Below are positions 1 to 9,279 of a stretch of 30,480 bases of DNA, piece after piece (position 1 is the stretch's first letter; every line of letters begins with the position of its first letter). Source of the DNA: CAWDPQ01 sp049642465 (GTDB taxonomy: Bacteria > Acidobacteriota > Vicinamibacteria > Vicinamibacterales > 2-12-FULL-66-21). The notes beneath the pieces were generated by a model. The model ran no database searches and was not told the origin of the DNA. It was given only the letters and a program-made list of their open reading frames with translations. The position numbers and the translations under genes were made by a program. Location: the NCBI GenBank assembly GCA_049642465.1, contig JBAROV010000080.1, positions 1-30,480 of the forward strand, read 5' to 3'.

Positions 1-3000
1 CGCGTCACGCCGACGTTGTCGCTCGCCGTCGCCGTCACGCTCGTTGTCCCACTCACGGTCGCCCCCGCGGTCGGTGACGTGATCGCCGTCGTGGGCGCCT
101 GCGTGTCCGGCCCGGGACCGTTACTCACCGTGACCAACACCGTGGAGGACGAGCCAGTCAGTCCGGCCGCATCGTAAGCCCGTGATTGCAGACTGTGGCT
201 TCCATTCGACACCGTCGTCGTGTTCCAGCTGAAGGTGTACGGCGACGACGTGTCCGTCAGCGCCAGCGCCCCGTCCACCCACAACTCGACCCGCGTCACT
301 CCGACGTTGTCGCTCGCTGTCGCCGTGACCGACGTCGGGCCGCTGACCGTCGCGCCGTTTGACGGACTCGTGATCGACGTCGTCGGCGGCTGGATGTCGC
401 CCGTCGTGTTGCTGGATTCCGGGTAGATGTTCGTGTCGTTCTTCAGCGCGCCAGGCGACGCCGACAGGAACTGTGACGGCGACAGCATGATCTGATCGAT
501 CGACAGGCCATCCTCCCGCGTCTGCACGCGGATCGTGTGCGTCCCCGTCGTCGTGAAAACGATGTGCGGGCCCGAGATGCCGACACCCCACCCGTTGTCC
601 TGCCAGCCCCATCCCGAGAGCCCGCAGCCGCTGCAATCTTCGAGATTCATATCGGTCGCCGAGGTCGTGCCAATCGCGTAGTTGGTGGCGCCCGAGAACT
701 GGATGAAGACCGAATCGTTCGCCCAGTCATCGTTGTCCGCTTTCGACCGGACCCACAGGTGATACGGCACGTTGGCGTCCGCCTCGAACGTCAGCTCGAA
801 ATAGTCCACGGGCGAGGCCAGGGCGGCCGTCCGCTTGGGTGCGCCGGCGTTGGGATGACGCATTACGGCGCCGCCTGCCGCCGAGGGATTCAATTCACGC
901 CGCCAGCCGCCGCTCGTCACCGTCGCGTTGGCGGCATAGAGCACGATATCGCCGCCGCCCGTCGTCGGGTTGGCGACTGTCACCTGCACAGTCCCGGAAT
1001 CCGCGCTGTTGCCAGCCGCATCGAACGCACGGACCACCAACTGGTGCGTGCCGTTCGACGTCGTGGTCGTGGACCACGCAAAGCTGTACGGCGCGGACGT
1101 GTCCTGCGCGACCGACGTACCGTCAATCAGCAGCTCCGTTCGCGTCACACCCACGTTGTCCGACGCTGTGGCGGTTACCGGAGTGTTGCCGCTCACCGTC
1201 GCGCCTGGCGCCGGAGCAGTGATTGAGACCGTGGGATCTTCGGTGTCGGTCCCGCCGCAGCGGTCCAACGTCACCGAATCGAACACCGACGCGTCGGTCC
1301 CAACCGCCTCGATTGTCAGTACGCACGTTGTAGCGCTTCCACGCACGTAGTGAAAACGAGACGCCGATACAGCCGTCCACGTGTCCGTGCCAGCCGGGTA
1401 AAGCGGAGCGCCACCGCCACCCGTCACGATGTAGGTCACTGGCGTCCCGGACGGATCGGTGCCAATTTTCCACGCCTTGGTGCGTTCGTACGTGTGCTCG
1501 TGTGCCGAGAACACCGCCTGCACACCGTAGCGCTCGAACACGGGTGAAAACGCCGCGCGCACGGTCAGGTCGGATCCGTGCTCACCGCCCGCACTGAACG
1601 GAGACCGGTGGAAAACGGCAATCTTCCACGGCTGCGACGCGCTGCTCAGATCTGCTTCGAGCCACGCCAGCTGCGCCGCGCGTCGAGTCGTATCCTGGAA
1701 GGCGAGTTCCGTATCGAGAACGACGACGTGCAGCGGCCCGTAGTTGAAACTGTAGTACCGCTCTGCGTGATCGGGGAACGAGCCGTTGCCACCGTTGCGG
1801 GGCAGCACGAACATATCGAGGTAGTGTTTTCCGTCCGAGTTAGACGCACGGCTGTCGTGATTCCCAACCGATGGGAAGACGGGTTTGCCGCGCAGCGAGT
1901 TTCGGTAGATCGAGAAGAACCAGTCATTGAGCGTTTGATAGGTGCCGTCACCCGTCCCGCCCGAATTCCCGTACGCAAGATCTCCCGCGTGGAGCATCAG
2001 GTCGAACGACTCCGCATCGATGCGTGACGCAATCTGCTGCTGCTCCGTCGATCCGACTCCACTGTCGCCAAACGCCACAAATCTGACGGTACCAGTCCCC
2101 ACGGACGGCGCGGTCGTGAACGTATCTGTCTGCGGGTTGGCGTCAACGTCGCCAACGAGGATGTCGTAGCTGTACGTCGTGCCGGGCGACAGACCGGTGA
2201 CCGTTGCCTCGTGCTGGTAATAGTCGGCGGAGAGACCGGTTGTCGCCGCGGTGTAGCGCGTCGTCGCAGCCGTCGCCGTAACGGTAGTGCTACCAACTGT
2301 TGCGCGCACCTGGCCGACACCGGGATCGCTCGTCGCCCACACGACAATCGCGCTCGTCGGCGTCACCTGCTGCAAATACGGTCCGCGCACGACGTTTACG
2401 GGCGGAGGAGGCGGTGGCGGGGTCCCGGCGGTCGTGAACGTCCAATTGGGGCTCGTACGCGCCTGGTTCGCCATCGTCTTGCCGACGACGCGCCAGTAGT
2501 ACACGGTGCCTGGCTGCAGGGCGGTCTGGAGTGTCAGGCTCTGGACGTACGGGTAAAGCTCGAGGTTCGACGCGATGAGCGGCGGATTCGATGTGGTGCC
2601 GAGGTACACATCGTAGACGTGGGCGAAGGCGCCGCCATTCCACTGCAGCGTGACGTTTGTCGGGTCGACACCCGTTGCCCCTGATACCGGCTCCGGCCAC
2701 TGCGGCTGGTCAGGCGGCAGTGGAACGAAGTCCTCTGTTTCGATCACACCGCTGCTGTTGTTCCACTTGCGCTCGAACTGATTGACCAACCAGTCGAACA
2801 TCCAGGGTTCTTTGGTAAAGAGATTGTGCTCTTCCTGATCCTCGGACGAGGGGCTCGTCCAGTTGGAGGAGCCGTTGATCGTCATCTCCTGGCCGTAGAG
2901 GATCACCGTTTTCTGATGATTGAGCCCGGCATGCTTGCGATGTTTGATCTGCACCCCCGCCATGTAGAGGCGGTCGACGTTCCACGAGTGCCACAAACGT

Positions 3001-3812
3001 GAGGCATCTCGATACTGCATTGGCTCGGTGATAAGCCGCACCGGTATGCCACGAGCGACCGCCCTGATCATCGCGTCGGTGTGCCGCCGATCGGTGATGC
3101 GGTACATGGTGACGTCGATGCGCTGCGTCTCCGCGTCATAAAGCGGAACCGCGCGACCGACGTACGACTCGGCGGGCGAGAAGTTCAGCTCGGGATCGAT
3201 CGGGAAGGTACCGTACCGCCGCGTCAGTGGCGGCGTGATGTTGTCGTAGTTACGGTACAACAACGTGTCCACCCACAAATCGTCGTACTTCGTCCGGAAG
3301 CTGTTGACGATCGAGTCCTTGCCGGTGAAGAGGATCGCCTCATCAATGTAGTTGCTGTACAGGGGCAGGGCGAGCGGGCCCCAGGCGTCTCCGCTGTAAT
3401 TGGCGCCGCTGAACTGGACGATGCCCTGGCCGTCGAACATCATCATCTTCCAGTGCAGGATGCCGCCTCCGAAACGCTCGCGCATGGGGATGCCGGCAGC
3501 CGCCAGTTTGTCGAGGATGGGCCCGTTCTTCGGGTAGGTGGAGTTCGCGCGCGAGTCGACGATGATGCGGACTGGCACGTTTGCCTGCCACTTCTTGATG
3601 AGCTCGTCGGCGAACCAATCCTCTTCCATGAACCAGAACGCGACGTCGATGCCGACCTGCTCGGCACGAATAATACTGATGAGGATGTCCCGGCAGTCTT
3701 CATTACCCGGGTCGCAAAGACGGTCCTGGGCACGCGCGGTGCCCGCAAGGAACAGAGTTGCCAAAAGAGCGAATACGGATAGCCGTATCAGGGATTTCGG
3801 ACGAGGTGTCAC
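1..3812 (-). CDS. Secreted PLD-like / purple-acid-phosphatase-like multidomain protein (C-terminus off left edge)
   Basis: One open frame of at least 1270 codons runs from a GTG at 3812 to the left edge without a stop; a GGAAGG Shine-Dalgarno lies 8 nt upstream of the GTG. Seen in order: a signal peptide (residues 1-29, ending AGTARAQ); a phospholipase-D-like double domain (about 32-370) with HWK at 120 and HQK at 299; an FN3 domain (375-462); a Pro linker; a second FN3-like domain of the type that precedes purple acid phosphatases (472-570); a calcineurin-like metallophosphoesterase (about 575-830) with GD at 582-583, GNHD at 650-653 and HEHTYER at 771-777; an Ig-like domain (about 861-950); a CBM-like module with GWGWQDNGWG (about 953-1130); and at least two more Ig-like domains. 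The first HKD motif keeps its Asp (HWKMMMFD); the second has Tyr in that place. Inference: an extracellular enzyme that cleaves phosphodiesters and then removes phosphate. The substrate is unknown. Confidence 0.9.
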   Translation of the reverse strand, partial: MTPRPKSLIRLSVFALLATLFLAGTARAQDRLCDPGNEDCRDILISIIRAEQVGIDVAFWFMEEDWFADELIKKWQANVPVRIIVDSRANSTYPKNGPILDKLAAAGIPMRERFGGGILHWKMMMFDGQGIVQFSGANYSGDAWGPLALPLYSNYIDEAILFTGKDSIVNSFRTKYDDLWVDTLLYRNYDNITPPLTRRYGTFPIDPELNFSPAESYVGRAVPLYDAETQRIDVTMYRITDRRHTDAMIRAVARGIPVRLITEPMQYRDASRLWHSWNVDRLYMAGVQIKHRKHAGLNHQKTVILYGQEMTINGSSNWTSPSSEDQEEHNLFTKEPWMFDWLVNQFERKWNNSSGVIETEDFVPLPPDQPQWPEPVSGATGVDPTNVTLQWNGGAFAHVYDVYLGTTSNPPLIASNLELYPYVQSLTLQTALQPGTVYYWRVVGKTMANQARTSPNWTFTTAGTPPPPPPPVNVVRGPYLQQVTPTSAIVVWATSDPGVGQVRATVGSTTVTATAATTRYTAATTGLSADYYQHEATVTGLSPGTTYSYDILVGDVDANPQTDTFTTAPSVGTGTVRFVAFGDSGVGSTEQQQIASRIDAESFDLMLHAGDLAYGNSGGTGDGTYQTLNDWFFSIYRNSLRGKPVFPSVGNHDSRASNSDGKHYLDMFVLPRNGGNGSFPDHAERYYSFNYGPLHVVVLDTELAFQDTTRRAAQLAWLEADLSSASQPWKIAVFHRSPFSAGGEHGSDLTVRAAFSPVFERYGVQAVFSAHEHTYERTKAWKIGTDPSGTPVTYIVTGGGGAPLYPAGTDTWTAVSASRFHYVRGSATTCVLTIEAVGTDASVFDSVTLDRCGGTDTEDPTVSITAPAPGATVSGNTPVTATASDNVGVTRTELLIDGTSVAQDTSAPYSFAWSTTTTSNGTHQLVVRAFDAAGNSADSGTVQVTVANPTTGGGDIVLYAANATVTSGGWRRELNPSAAGGAVMRHPNAGAPKRTAALASPVDYFELTFEADANVPYHLWVRSKADNDDWANDSVFIQFSGATNYAIGTTSATDMNLEDCSGCGLSGWGWQDNGWGVGISGPHIVFTTTGTHTIRVQTREDGLSIDQIMLSPSQFLSASPGALKNDTNIYPESSNTTGDIQPPTTSITSPSNGATVSGPTSVTATASDNVGVTRVELWVDGALALTDTSSPYTFSWNTTTVSNGSHSLQSRAYDAAGLTGSSSTVLVTVSNGPGPDTQAPTTAITSPTAGATVSGTTSVTATASDNVGVT
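2427..3719 (-). repeat. Left arm of a diverged inverted gene repeat (PLD + FN3 part)
   Basis: This stretch, read on the minus strand, is nearly colinear with 6784-8078 on the plus strand. Both encode the PLD double domain and the first FN3 domain. Similarity is high at the DNA level: blocks of roughly 35-40 identical bases occur around the second HKD motif (about 2838-2880 and 2918-2960). The arms end where the proteins diverge, after the FN3 domain. About 3.1 kb holding the ahcY operon lies between the arms. Confidence 0.85.
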
Positions 3813-3848
3813 GTAGGGAGCCTTCCAAATTTGGGTAGCGGACCTCCG

Positions 3849-3877
3849 ATCATGAGAGGTGCGGAGACGCACATCAA
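3849..3877 (-). promoter_or_regulatory. Candidate sigma-70-type promoter for the left PLD gene
   Basis: On the minus strand, TTGATG (3872-3877) and CATGAT (3849-3854) are separated by 17 nt. The predicted transcription start would give a leader of about 30 nt carrying the GGAAGG ribosome-binding site. Both hexamers are imperfect, so this is a moderate guess. Confidence 0.35.
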
Positions 3878-3912
3878 GCTGATCGGGGCTACACGGCAGG
3901 TCGAGTTTGCAA

Positions 3913-3983
3913 TCCAGCTTCCAGCTTCCAGCTGAACTGGAAGCCGGAAGCCGGAACCCGGAAGCTGGAAGCTGGAAGCTGGA
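3913..3983. repeat. Heptamer-rich inverted repeat, 21-bp perfect arms
   Basis: The arms at 3913-3933 and 3963-3983 are perfect reverse complements. Each is made of three CCAGCTT / AAGCTGG heptamers. The 29-nt loop contains further GGAAGCC-type units, so the whole element is a degenerate GGAAGC(C/T) heptamer array folded on itself. It starts 14 nt after the ahcY stop codon and lies upstream of the left PLD promoter. It could form a long hairpin at the 3' end of the ahcY mRNA. No T-tract follows on the minus strand, so it is not a classic intrinsic terminator. Confidence 0.8.
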
Positions 3984-3996
3984 GGCTGGCAGCTGT

Positions 3997-5496
<1,500 letters not shown>

Positions 5497-5507
5497 TTTC
5501 GGCTCCT

Positions 5508-6446
5508 TTAGTCACCCTTGAATGCGCTCGCGACGAAGAGCGCCGGTCCTTTGGCTTCCCGATCCGGCGGCAGCGCGACGATTCGAACGCCTTTGAACCC
5601 CGCACTCGCGCAGAAACGCCGAACCTGATCTTCGGAGAACCCGAGCCAGACATGCCCCATCTGCTGCCGGTATTCCTCCCGGTCATGGGGGAGCATGTCT
5701 GTGATCAGCACGCGGCCGCCAGGCTTCAGCACTCTCGCCGTTTCGCGAATCGCCGCCGCGGGGTCCGGCAGGTGATGTAGCACGAGTACCAGTGTGGCCG
5801 CGTCGATGGCGGCGTCATCGAGCGGCAGCGATTCGAGGTCCCCTTTGCGCACTTGCACATTGGGCAACTCGCGAAGCCGCCGCTCGGCGGCCTCGAGCAT
5901 CTCACCTGAACGATCTACGGCAATGATGCGTGCGACAAACGGCGCGAGGCTGGCACTCAACGCTCCCGTGCCGCAACCCAGATCACCGAGGGTCCACTGC
6001 GGATCCAGCAGTGCCGGCACGGCCTGCAGATGCGAGGCGCGCCCGTACAGATCCTGGCGAAGTCTGTCCCACTGAGCAGCCGCCGTCTCGAAAAACTGTT
6101 GCGACTTGGTTTGCCGGGTTCTGAGAACCGTCTGCAAACGACGGGCATCCTGATCGGCGCCGCGCGTGGCGCGGACCTGGTCGCGCAGCAACGCCCACAG
6201 CCGGCGTGGGTGCTCGTCACGTTCGTCGATGGCCAGCGTGTAGTAGCGGCTCGTGCCGTCCCGACGCGACGAGACCCACTCGGCCTCCGACAGCGTTTTG
6301 AGGTGACGGCTCACCGTGGACTGCGGCAGCTGCAGCACGCTGCACAACTCACCCACGGTCAGTTCGTGCCGTTCGAGCAACACCAGCATGCGGCTGCGGG
6401 TGGCATCGGCCAGGGCGGTCAAATCCTCAATGATTGCTGCATCCAT
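5508..6446 (-). CDS. ArsR-family regulator fused to a SAM-dependent methyltransferase domain (SahR-like)
   Basis: The protein has 312 residues. Residues 1-75 form an ArsR winged helix: LADATRSRMLVLL, recognition helix QSTVSRHLKTL at 42-52, then a wing RRDGTSRYYT. Residues about 115-312 form a class I methyltransferase fold with the SAM-binding GDLGCGTG at 154-161, an acidic residue at the end of strand 2 (AVDRS), and a UbiE/Methyltransf_11-like pattern (LVLHHLPDP, LKPGGRVLITDM). This architecture matches the SahR group, ArsR-type repressors that sense SAH and control ahcY and methionine genes in Proteobacteria. The position 11 nt upstream of ahcY agrees. Inference: the C-terminal domain is a sensor for SAH/SAM rather than a working methyltransferase. 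The alternative is a bifunctional metal-type regulator and methyltransferase. The start lacks a clear Shine-Dalgarno. Confidence 0.9.
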   Translation of the reverse strand: MDAAIIEDLTALADATRSRMLVLLERHELTVGELCSVLQLPQSTVSRHLKTLSEAEWVSSRRDGTSRYYTLAIDERDEHPRRLWALLRDQVRATRGADQDARRLQTVLRTRQTKSQQFFETAAAQWDRLRQDLYGRASHLQAVPALLDPQWTLGDLGCGTGALSASLAPFVARIIAVDRSGEMLEAAERRLRELPNVQVRKGDLESLPLDDAAIDAATLVLVLHHLPDPAAAIRETARVLKPGGRVLITDMLPHDREEYRQQMGHVWLGFSEDQVRRFCASAGFKGVRIVALPPDREAKGPALFVASAFKGD

Positions 6447-6460
6447 CCGTATATCCGGAT
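6445..6460. promoter_or_regulatory. Candidate autoregulatory operator (inverted repeat)
   Basis: ATCCGTATATCCGGAT contains the inverted repeat ATCCG-N6-CGGAT. It overlaps the ATG of the ArsR/methyltransferase gene and lies just downstream of its -10 box. A protein bound here would block promoter clearance and initiation, as expected for an autorepressor of this family. The function is inferred from position and symmetry. Confidence 0.5.
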
Positions 6461-6470
6461 TAAGTGATTC

Positions 6471-6499
6471 ATTATGGTGAGTCCCGATTGTCCTGTCAA
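6471..6499 (-). promoter_or_regulatory. Strong sigma-70-type promoter of the SahR-like/ahcY operon
   Basis: On the minus strand, a perfect TTGACA (6494-6499) and CATAAT (6471-6476) are separated by exactly 17 nt. Transcription would begin near 6464, giving a leader of about 18 nt that contains the ATCCG-N6-CGGAT operator and no evident ribosome-binding site. Confidence 0.7.
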
Positions 6500-6696
6500 G
6501 TGGCCCGAGATCGCACCCCGACCGCCTCAGAACATCACCGGCTCTACCCAGTGTGGCCCCCGGCGGTCCTTCTCATGGGGCGGCGCGCTCTCTTTTCCCA
6601 GTCAATTTACCCAGGCTGATGTCCGCGGTCCCTTGGCATCGCGCTGGCAGTCAGCGCCGGCGGTGGACCTGCGACACCAACCCGGTTGAGGTAGCA

Positions 6697-9279
6697 ATGC
6701 GTACGAAACGGTACGGAGGGACCTTATTCATTGTCATTGCGCTACTCCTCGCATCTGCGACGAGCGCGCGCGCCACCGACAAGCTCTGCGATCCCGGAAA
6801 CGAAGACTGTCGCAATATTCTCATTCAAAAGATCCGCGGTGAGTTGGTCGGCATCGACGTCGCGTTCTGGTTCATGGAAGAACCGTGGTACGCCAACGAA
6901 CTGATCAACAAGTGGCGTGCGGGTGTACCCGTGCGCATCATCGTCGATTCCCGCGCGAACGCCACCTATCCCAAGAACGGCCCGATTCTCGACATGCTCA
7001 GGCAAGCGGGGATCCCGATGCGTGAGCGGTACACCGGTGGAATTCTTCACTGGAAGATGATGCTCTTTACGGGGCAGAACTTCGTTCAGTTCAGCGGCGC
7101 CAACTACAGCGAGGATGCGTGGGGGCCCCTCGCCATGCCGCTGTACAGCAACTACATCGACGAAGCGATCCTCTTCACCGACAGGCCGACGATCGTCAAC
7201 AGCTTCCGGACGAAGTACGACGATTTGTGGGTCAACACCACGCATTACCGAAATTACGCCAACCTCTCCGGTCCACTCGCCCGCGAGTACGGGATCTATC
7301 CGAAAGATCCCGAGCTGAACTTCTCTCCGGCCGAACCGTACGTCAACCGCGCCGTACCGCTCTACAACGCGGAGACGCAGCGGATCGACGTCATCATGTA
7401 TCGCATCACCGATCGCCGGCACACCGATGCCATCATCAACGCGGTGAACCGCGGCATTCCAGTCCGGCTCATCACCGAGCCAATTCAGTACCGAGATCCC
7501 AACCGGTTGTGGCATTCCTGGAACGTCGATCGGCTGTACATGGCGGGGGTGCAGATCAAACATCGCAAGCATGCCGGTTTGAATCATCAGAAGTCGGTCA
7601 TCCTTTACAACCAGCGGATGGCGATCAACGGATCGTCGAACTGGACGAGCCCCTCGTCCGAGGATCAGGAAGAGCACAACCTGTTCACGAGGGACTCGGC
7701 GATGTTTCAGTGGTTCGTGGACCAGTTCGACCGCAAATGGAACAACAGCAGCGGTGTGATCGAAACCGAGGACTTCGTTCCACTGCCGCCTGACCAGCCG
7801 CAGTCGCCGAATCCGGTATCAGGCGCACCGGCTGTCGACCCGACAAACGTCACGCTGCAGTGGAACGGTGGCGCCTTCGCCCACGTCTACGATGTGTACC
7901 TCGGCACCACGTCGAATCCGCCGCTCATCGCGTCGAACCTCGCGCTTTCCCCGTACGTCCAGAGCCTGACACTCCAGACCGCCCTGCAGCCGGGCACCGT
8001 GTACTACTGGCGCGTCGTCGCCAAGACGATGGCGAACAAGGCGTCGGCGAGCCCGATGTGGAGCTTCACGACGACCGGCTCTGCACCGCCGCCTCCCCCG
8101 CCGTCCACGGGCTCAGGGGACATCGTCCTCTACGCCGCGGACGCGAGTGCGCGGGCTGGCGGCTGGCGCGTGACGGCGGATGGCACGGCTGCCGGCGGGT
8201 CGCTGATGGTGCACCCCGATGCAGGCGCAGCAAAACTCACAGCGCCTCTGGCAAATCCGTCCAATTATTTCGAGCTGCAATTCAATGCTGAAGCTGGCCG
8301 AGGCTACCGGTTATGGATTCGCGGCAAAGCCGCGAACGACTACTGGGCCAATGACTCTGTGTTCGTCCAATTCTCGGGTTCCGTGACGTCAAGCGGCGCG
8401 CCGACGTGGCGCATCGGGACGACGTCGGCGACGGACGTGAACATGGAGGAATGCAGTGGCTGCGGCCTGTCGGGATGGGGATGGCAGGACAACGGCTGGG
8501 GCGTCGGCGTCCTCGGGCCGCTCGTCTACTTCGCCACGACTGGGGCTCAAACGATTCGCATTCAAACGAGGGAAGACGGCCTGTCGATTGACCAGGTCGT
8601 GCTGTCGTACTCCTCGTTTGTCACTGCGGCCCCGGGTGCCAGGTTCAACGACCAGACGATCCTACCGAAGACGCCTGGCGGCTCTACGCCCCCGCCGCCG
8701 CCACCGCCGCCAACAGGCGCTGCAGAAATCGTGCTCCGCGCGTCAGATGTCACTGTGCTCGCCGGAGCGTGGAGAAAAGAGAACGACGGAACCGCGGCTG
8801 GCGGTCAGCGTGTCCGCCATCCGGATGCGGGCGCGGCGAAAATCACGACCGCGGTGGCGAGTCCCGCCAACTATTTCGAGCTGACCTTCAGCGCTCAGGC
8901 CGGGACCGCCTATCGCATCTGGATCCGCGGAAAAGCGGACGCTGACTACTGGGCGAACGATTCGGTTTTCGTGCAGTTTGACAAATCGGTCACCTCCAGC
9001 GGTTCGGCGATCTGGAGGATCGGAACCACGTCCGCTGCGGACGTGAACCTGGAAGACTGCAGCGGTTGTGGAACATCAGGATGGGGATGGCAGGACAACG
9101 GCTGGGGCGTTGGCATCATGGGCCCGCTCGTGTACTTCTCGACGACGGGCACGCAGCGGCTGCGCATCCAGACGCGCGAGGACGGCTTCTCGATCGATCA
9201 GATCGTCATCTCCCCGGCGCAGTATCTGAACCAGGCCCCGGGCGCACTGAAGAACGACAACACTATCGTTCCGAGGTAA
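6697..9279 (+). CDS. Secreted PLD-like protein with two C-terminal CBM-like repeats
   Basis: The protein has 860 residues. ATG at 6697 is chosen over upstream in-frame starts because GAGG lies about 7 nt before it and a clean signal peptide follows (residues 1-26, ATSARA). It has a PLD-like double domain with HWK at 118 and HQK at 297, the latter followed by GSSNWTSPSSEDQEEHN; an FN3 domain (372-460); a Pro linker; then two tandem modules of about 185 residues (474-658 and 677-860). Each module carries YFEL, DYWANDSVFVQF, CSGCG, GWGWQDNGWG and a closing SIDQ. These modules look like beta-sandwich carbohydrate-binding domains of the CBM6/35 kind, which is inference. Compared with the left paralog it lacks the metallophosphatase. 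The first HKD Asp is Thr (HWKMMLFT) and the second position is Tyr, so catalysis is uncertain. The last 17 bp overlap the convergent methyltransferase gene. Confidence 0.93.
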   Translation: MRTKRYGGTLFIVIALLLASATSARATDKLCDPGNEDCRNILIQKIRGELVGIDVAFWFMEEPWYANELINKWRAGVPVRIIVDSRANATYPKNGPILDMLRQAGIPMRERYTGGILHWKMMLFTGQNFVQFSGANYSEDAWGPLAMPLYSNYIDEAILFTDRPTIVNSFRTKYDDLWVNTTHYRNYANLSGPLAREYGIYPKDPELNFSPAEPYVNRAVPLYNAETQRIDVIMYRITDRRHTDAIINAVNRGIPVRLITEPIQYRDPNRLWHSWNVDRLYMAGVQIKHRKHAGLNHQKSVILYNQRMAINGSSNWTSPSSEDQEEHNLFTRDSAMFQWFVDQFDRKWNNSSGVIETEDFVPLPPDQPQSPNPVSGAPAVDPTNVTLQWNGGAFAHVYDVYLGTTSNPPLIASNLALSPYVQSLTLQTALQPGTVYYWRVVAKTMANKASASPMWSFTTTGSAPPPPPPSTGSGDIVLYAADASARAGGWRVTADGTAAGGSLMVHPDAGAAKLTAPLANPSNYFELQFNAEAGRGYRLWIRGKAANDYWANDSVFVQFSGSVTSSGAPTWRIGTTSATDVNMEECSGCGLSGWGWQDNGWGVGVLGPLVYFATTGAQTIRIQTREDGLSIDQVVLSYSSFVTAAPGARFNDQTILPKTPGGSTPPPPPPPPTGAAEIVLRASDVTVLAGAWRKENDGTAAGGQRVRHPDAGAAKITTAVASPANYFELTFSAQAGTAYRIWIRGKADADYWANDSVFVQFDKSVTSSGSAIWRIGTTSAADVNLEDCSGCGTSGWGWQDNGWGVGIMGPLVYFSTTGTQRLRIQTREDGFSIDQIVISPAQYLNQAPGALKNDNTIVPR
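6784..8078 (+). repeat. Right arm of the diverged inverted gene repeat
   Basis: This is the partner of 2427-3719 in opposite orientation and has nearly the same length. It lies wholly inside the plus-strand PLD gene. The signal peptides and the upstream regions of the two genes are not obviously alike, so similarity is confined to the mature coding part. Confidence 0.85.

Noticed and set aside
3913..3983. Intrinsic terminator for ahcY
   Set aside because: The hairpin is long and strong, but no T-tract follows on the minus strand, so it is listed as a repeat.
5508..6446. Reading the regulator as a plain ubiquinone/menaquinone methyltransferase
   Set aside because: The N-terminal winged helix, the operator over the start and the link to ahcY favour a SAH-responsive regulator.
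6553..6696. Longer N-terminus for the right PLD protein
   Set aside because: The added 48 residues lack a start signal and would bury the signal peptide; GAGG before 6697 sets the start.
6742..7677. 311-codon minus-strand frame inside the right PLD gene (and its mirror image at 3081-3782)
   Set aside because: Both are the same antisense frame of the two PLD paralogs, long only because the paralogs are similar and GC-rich.
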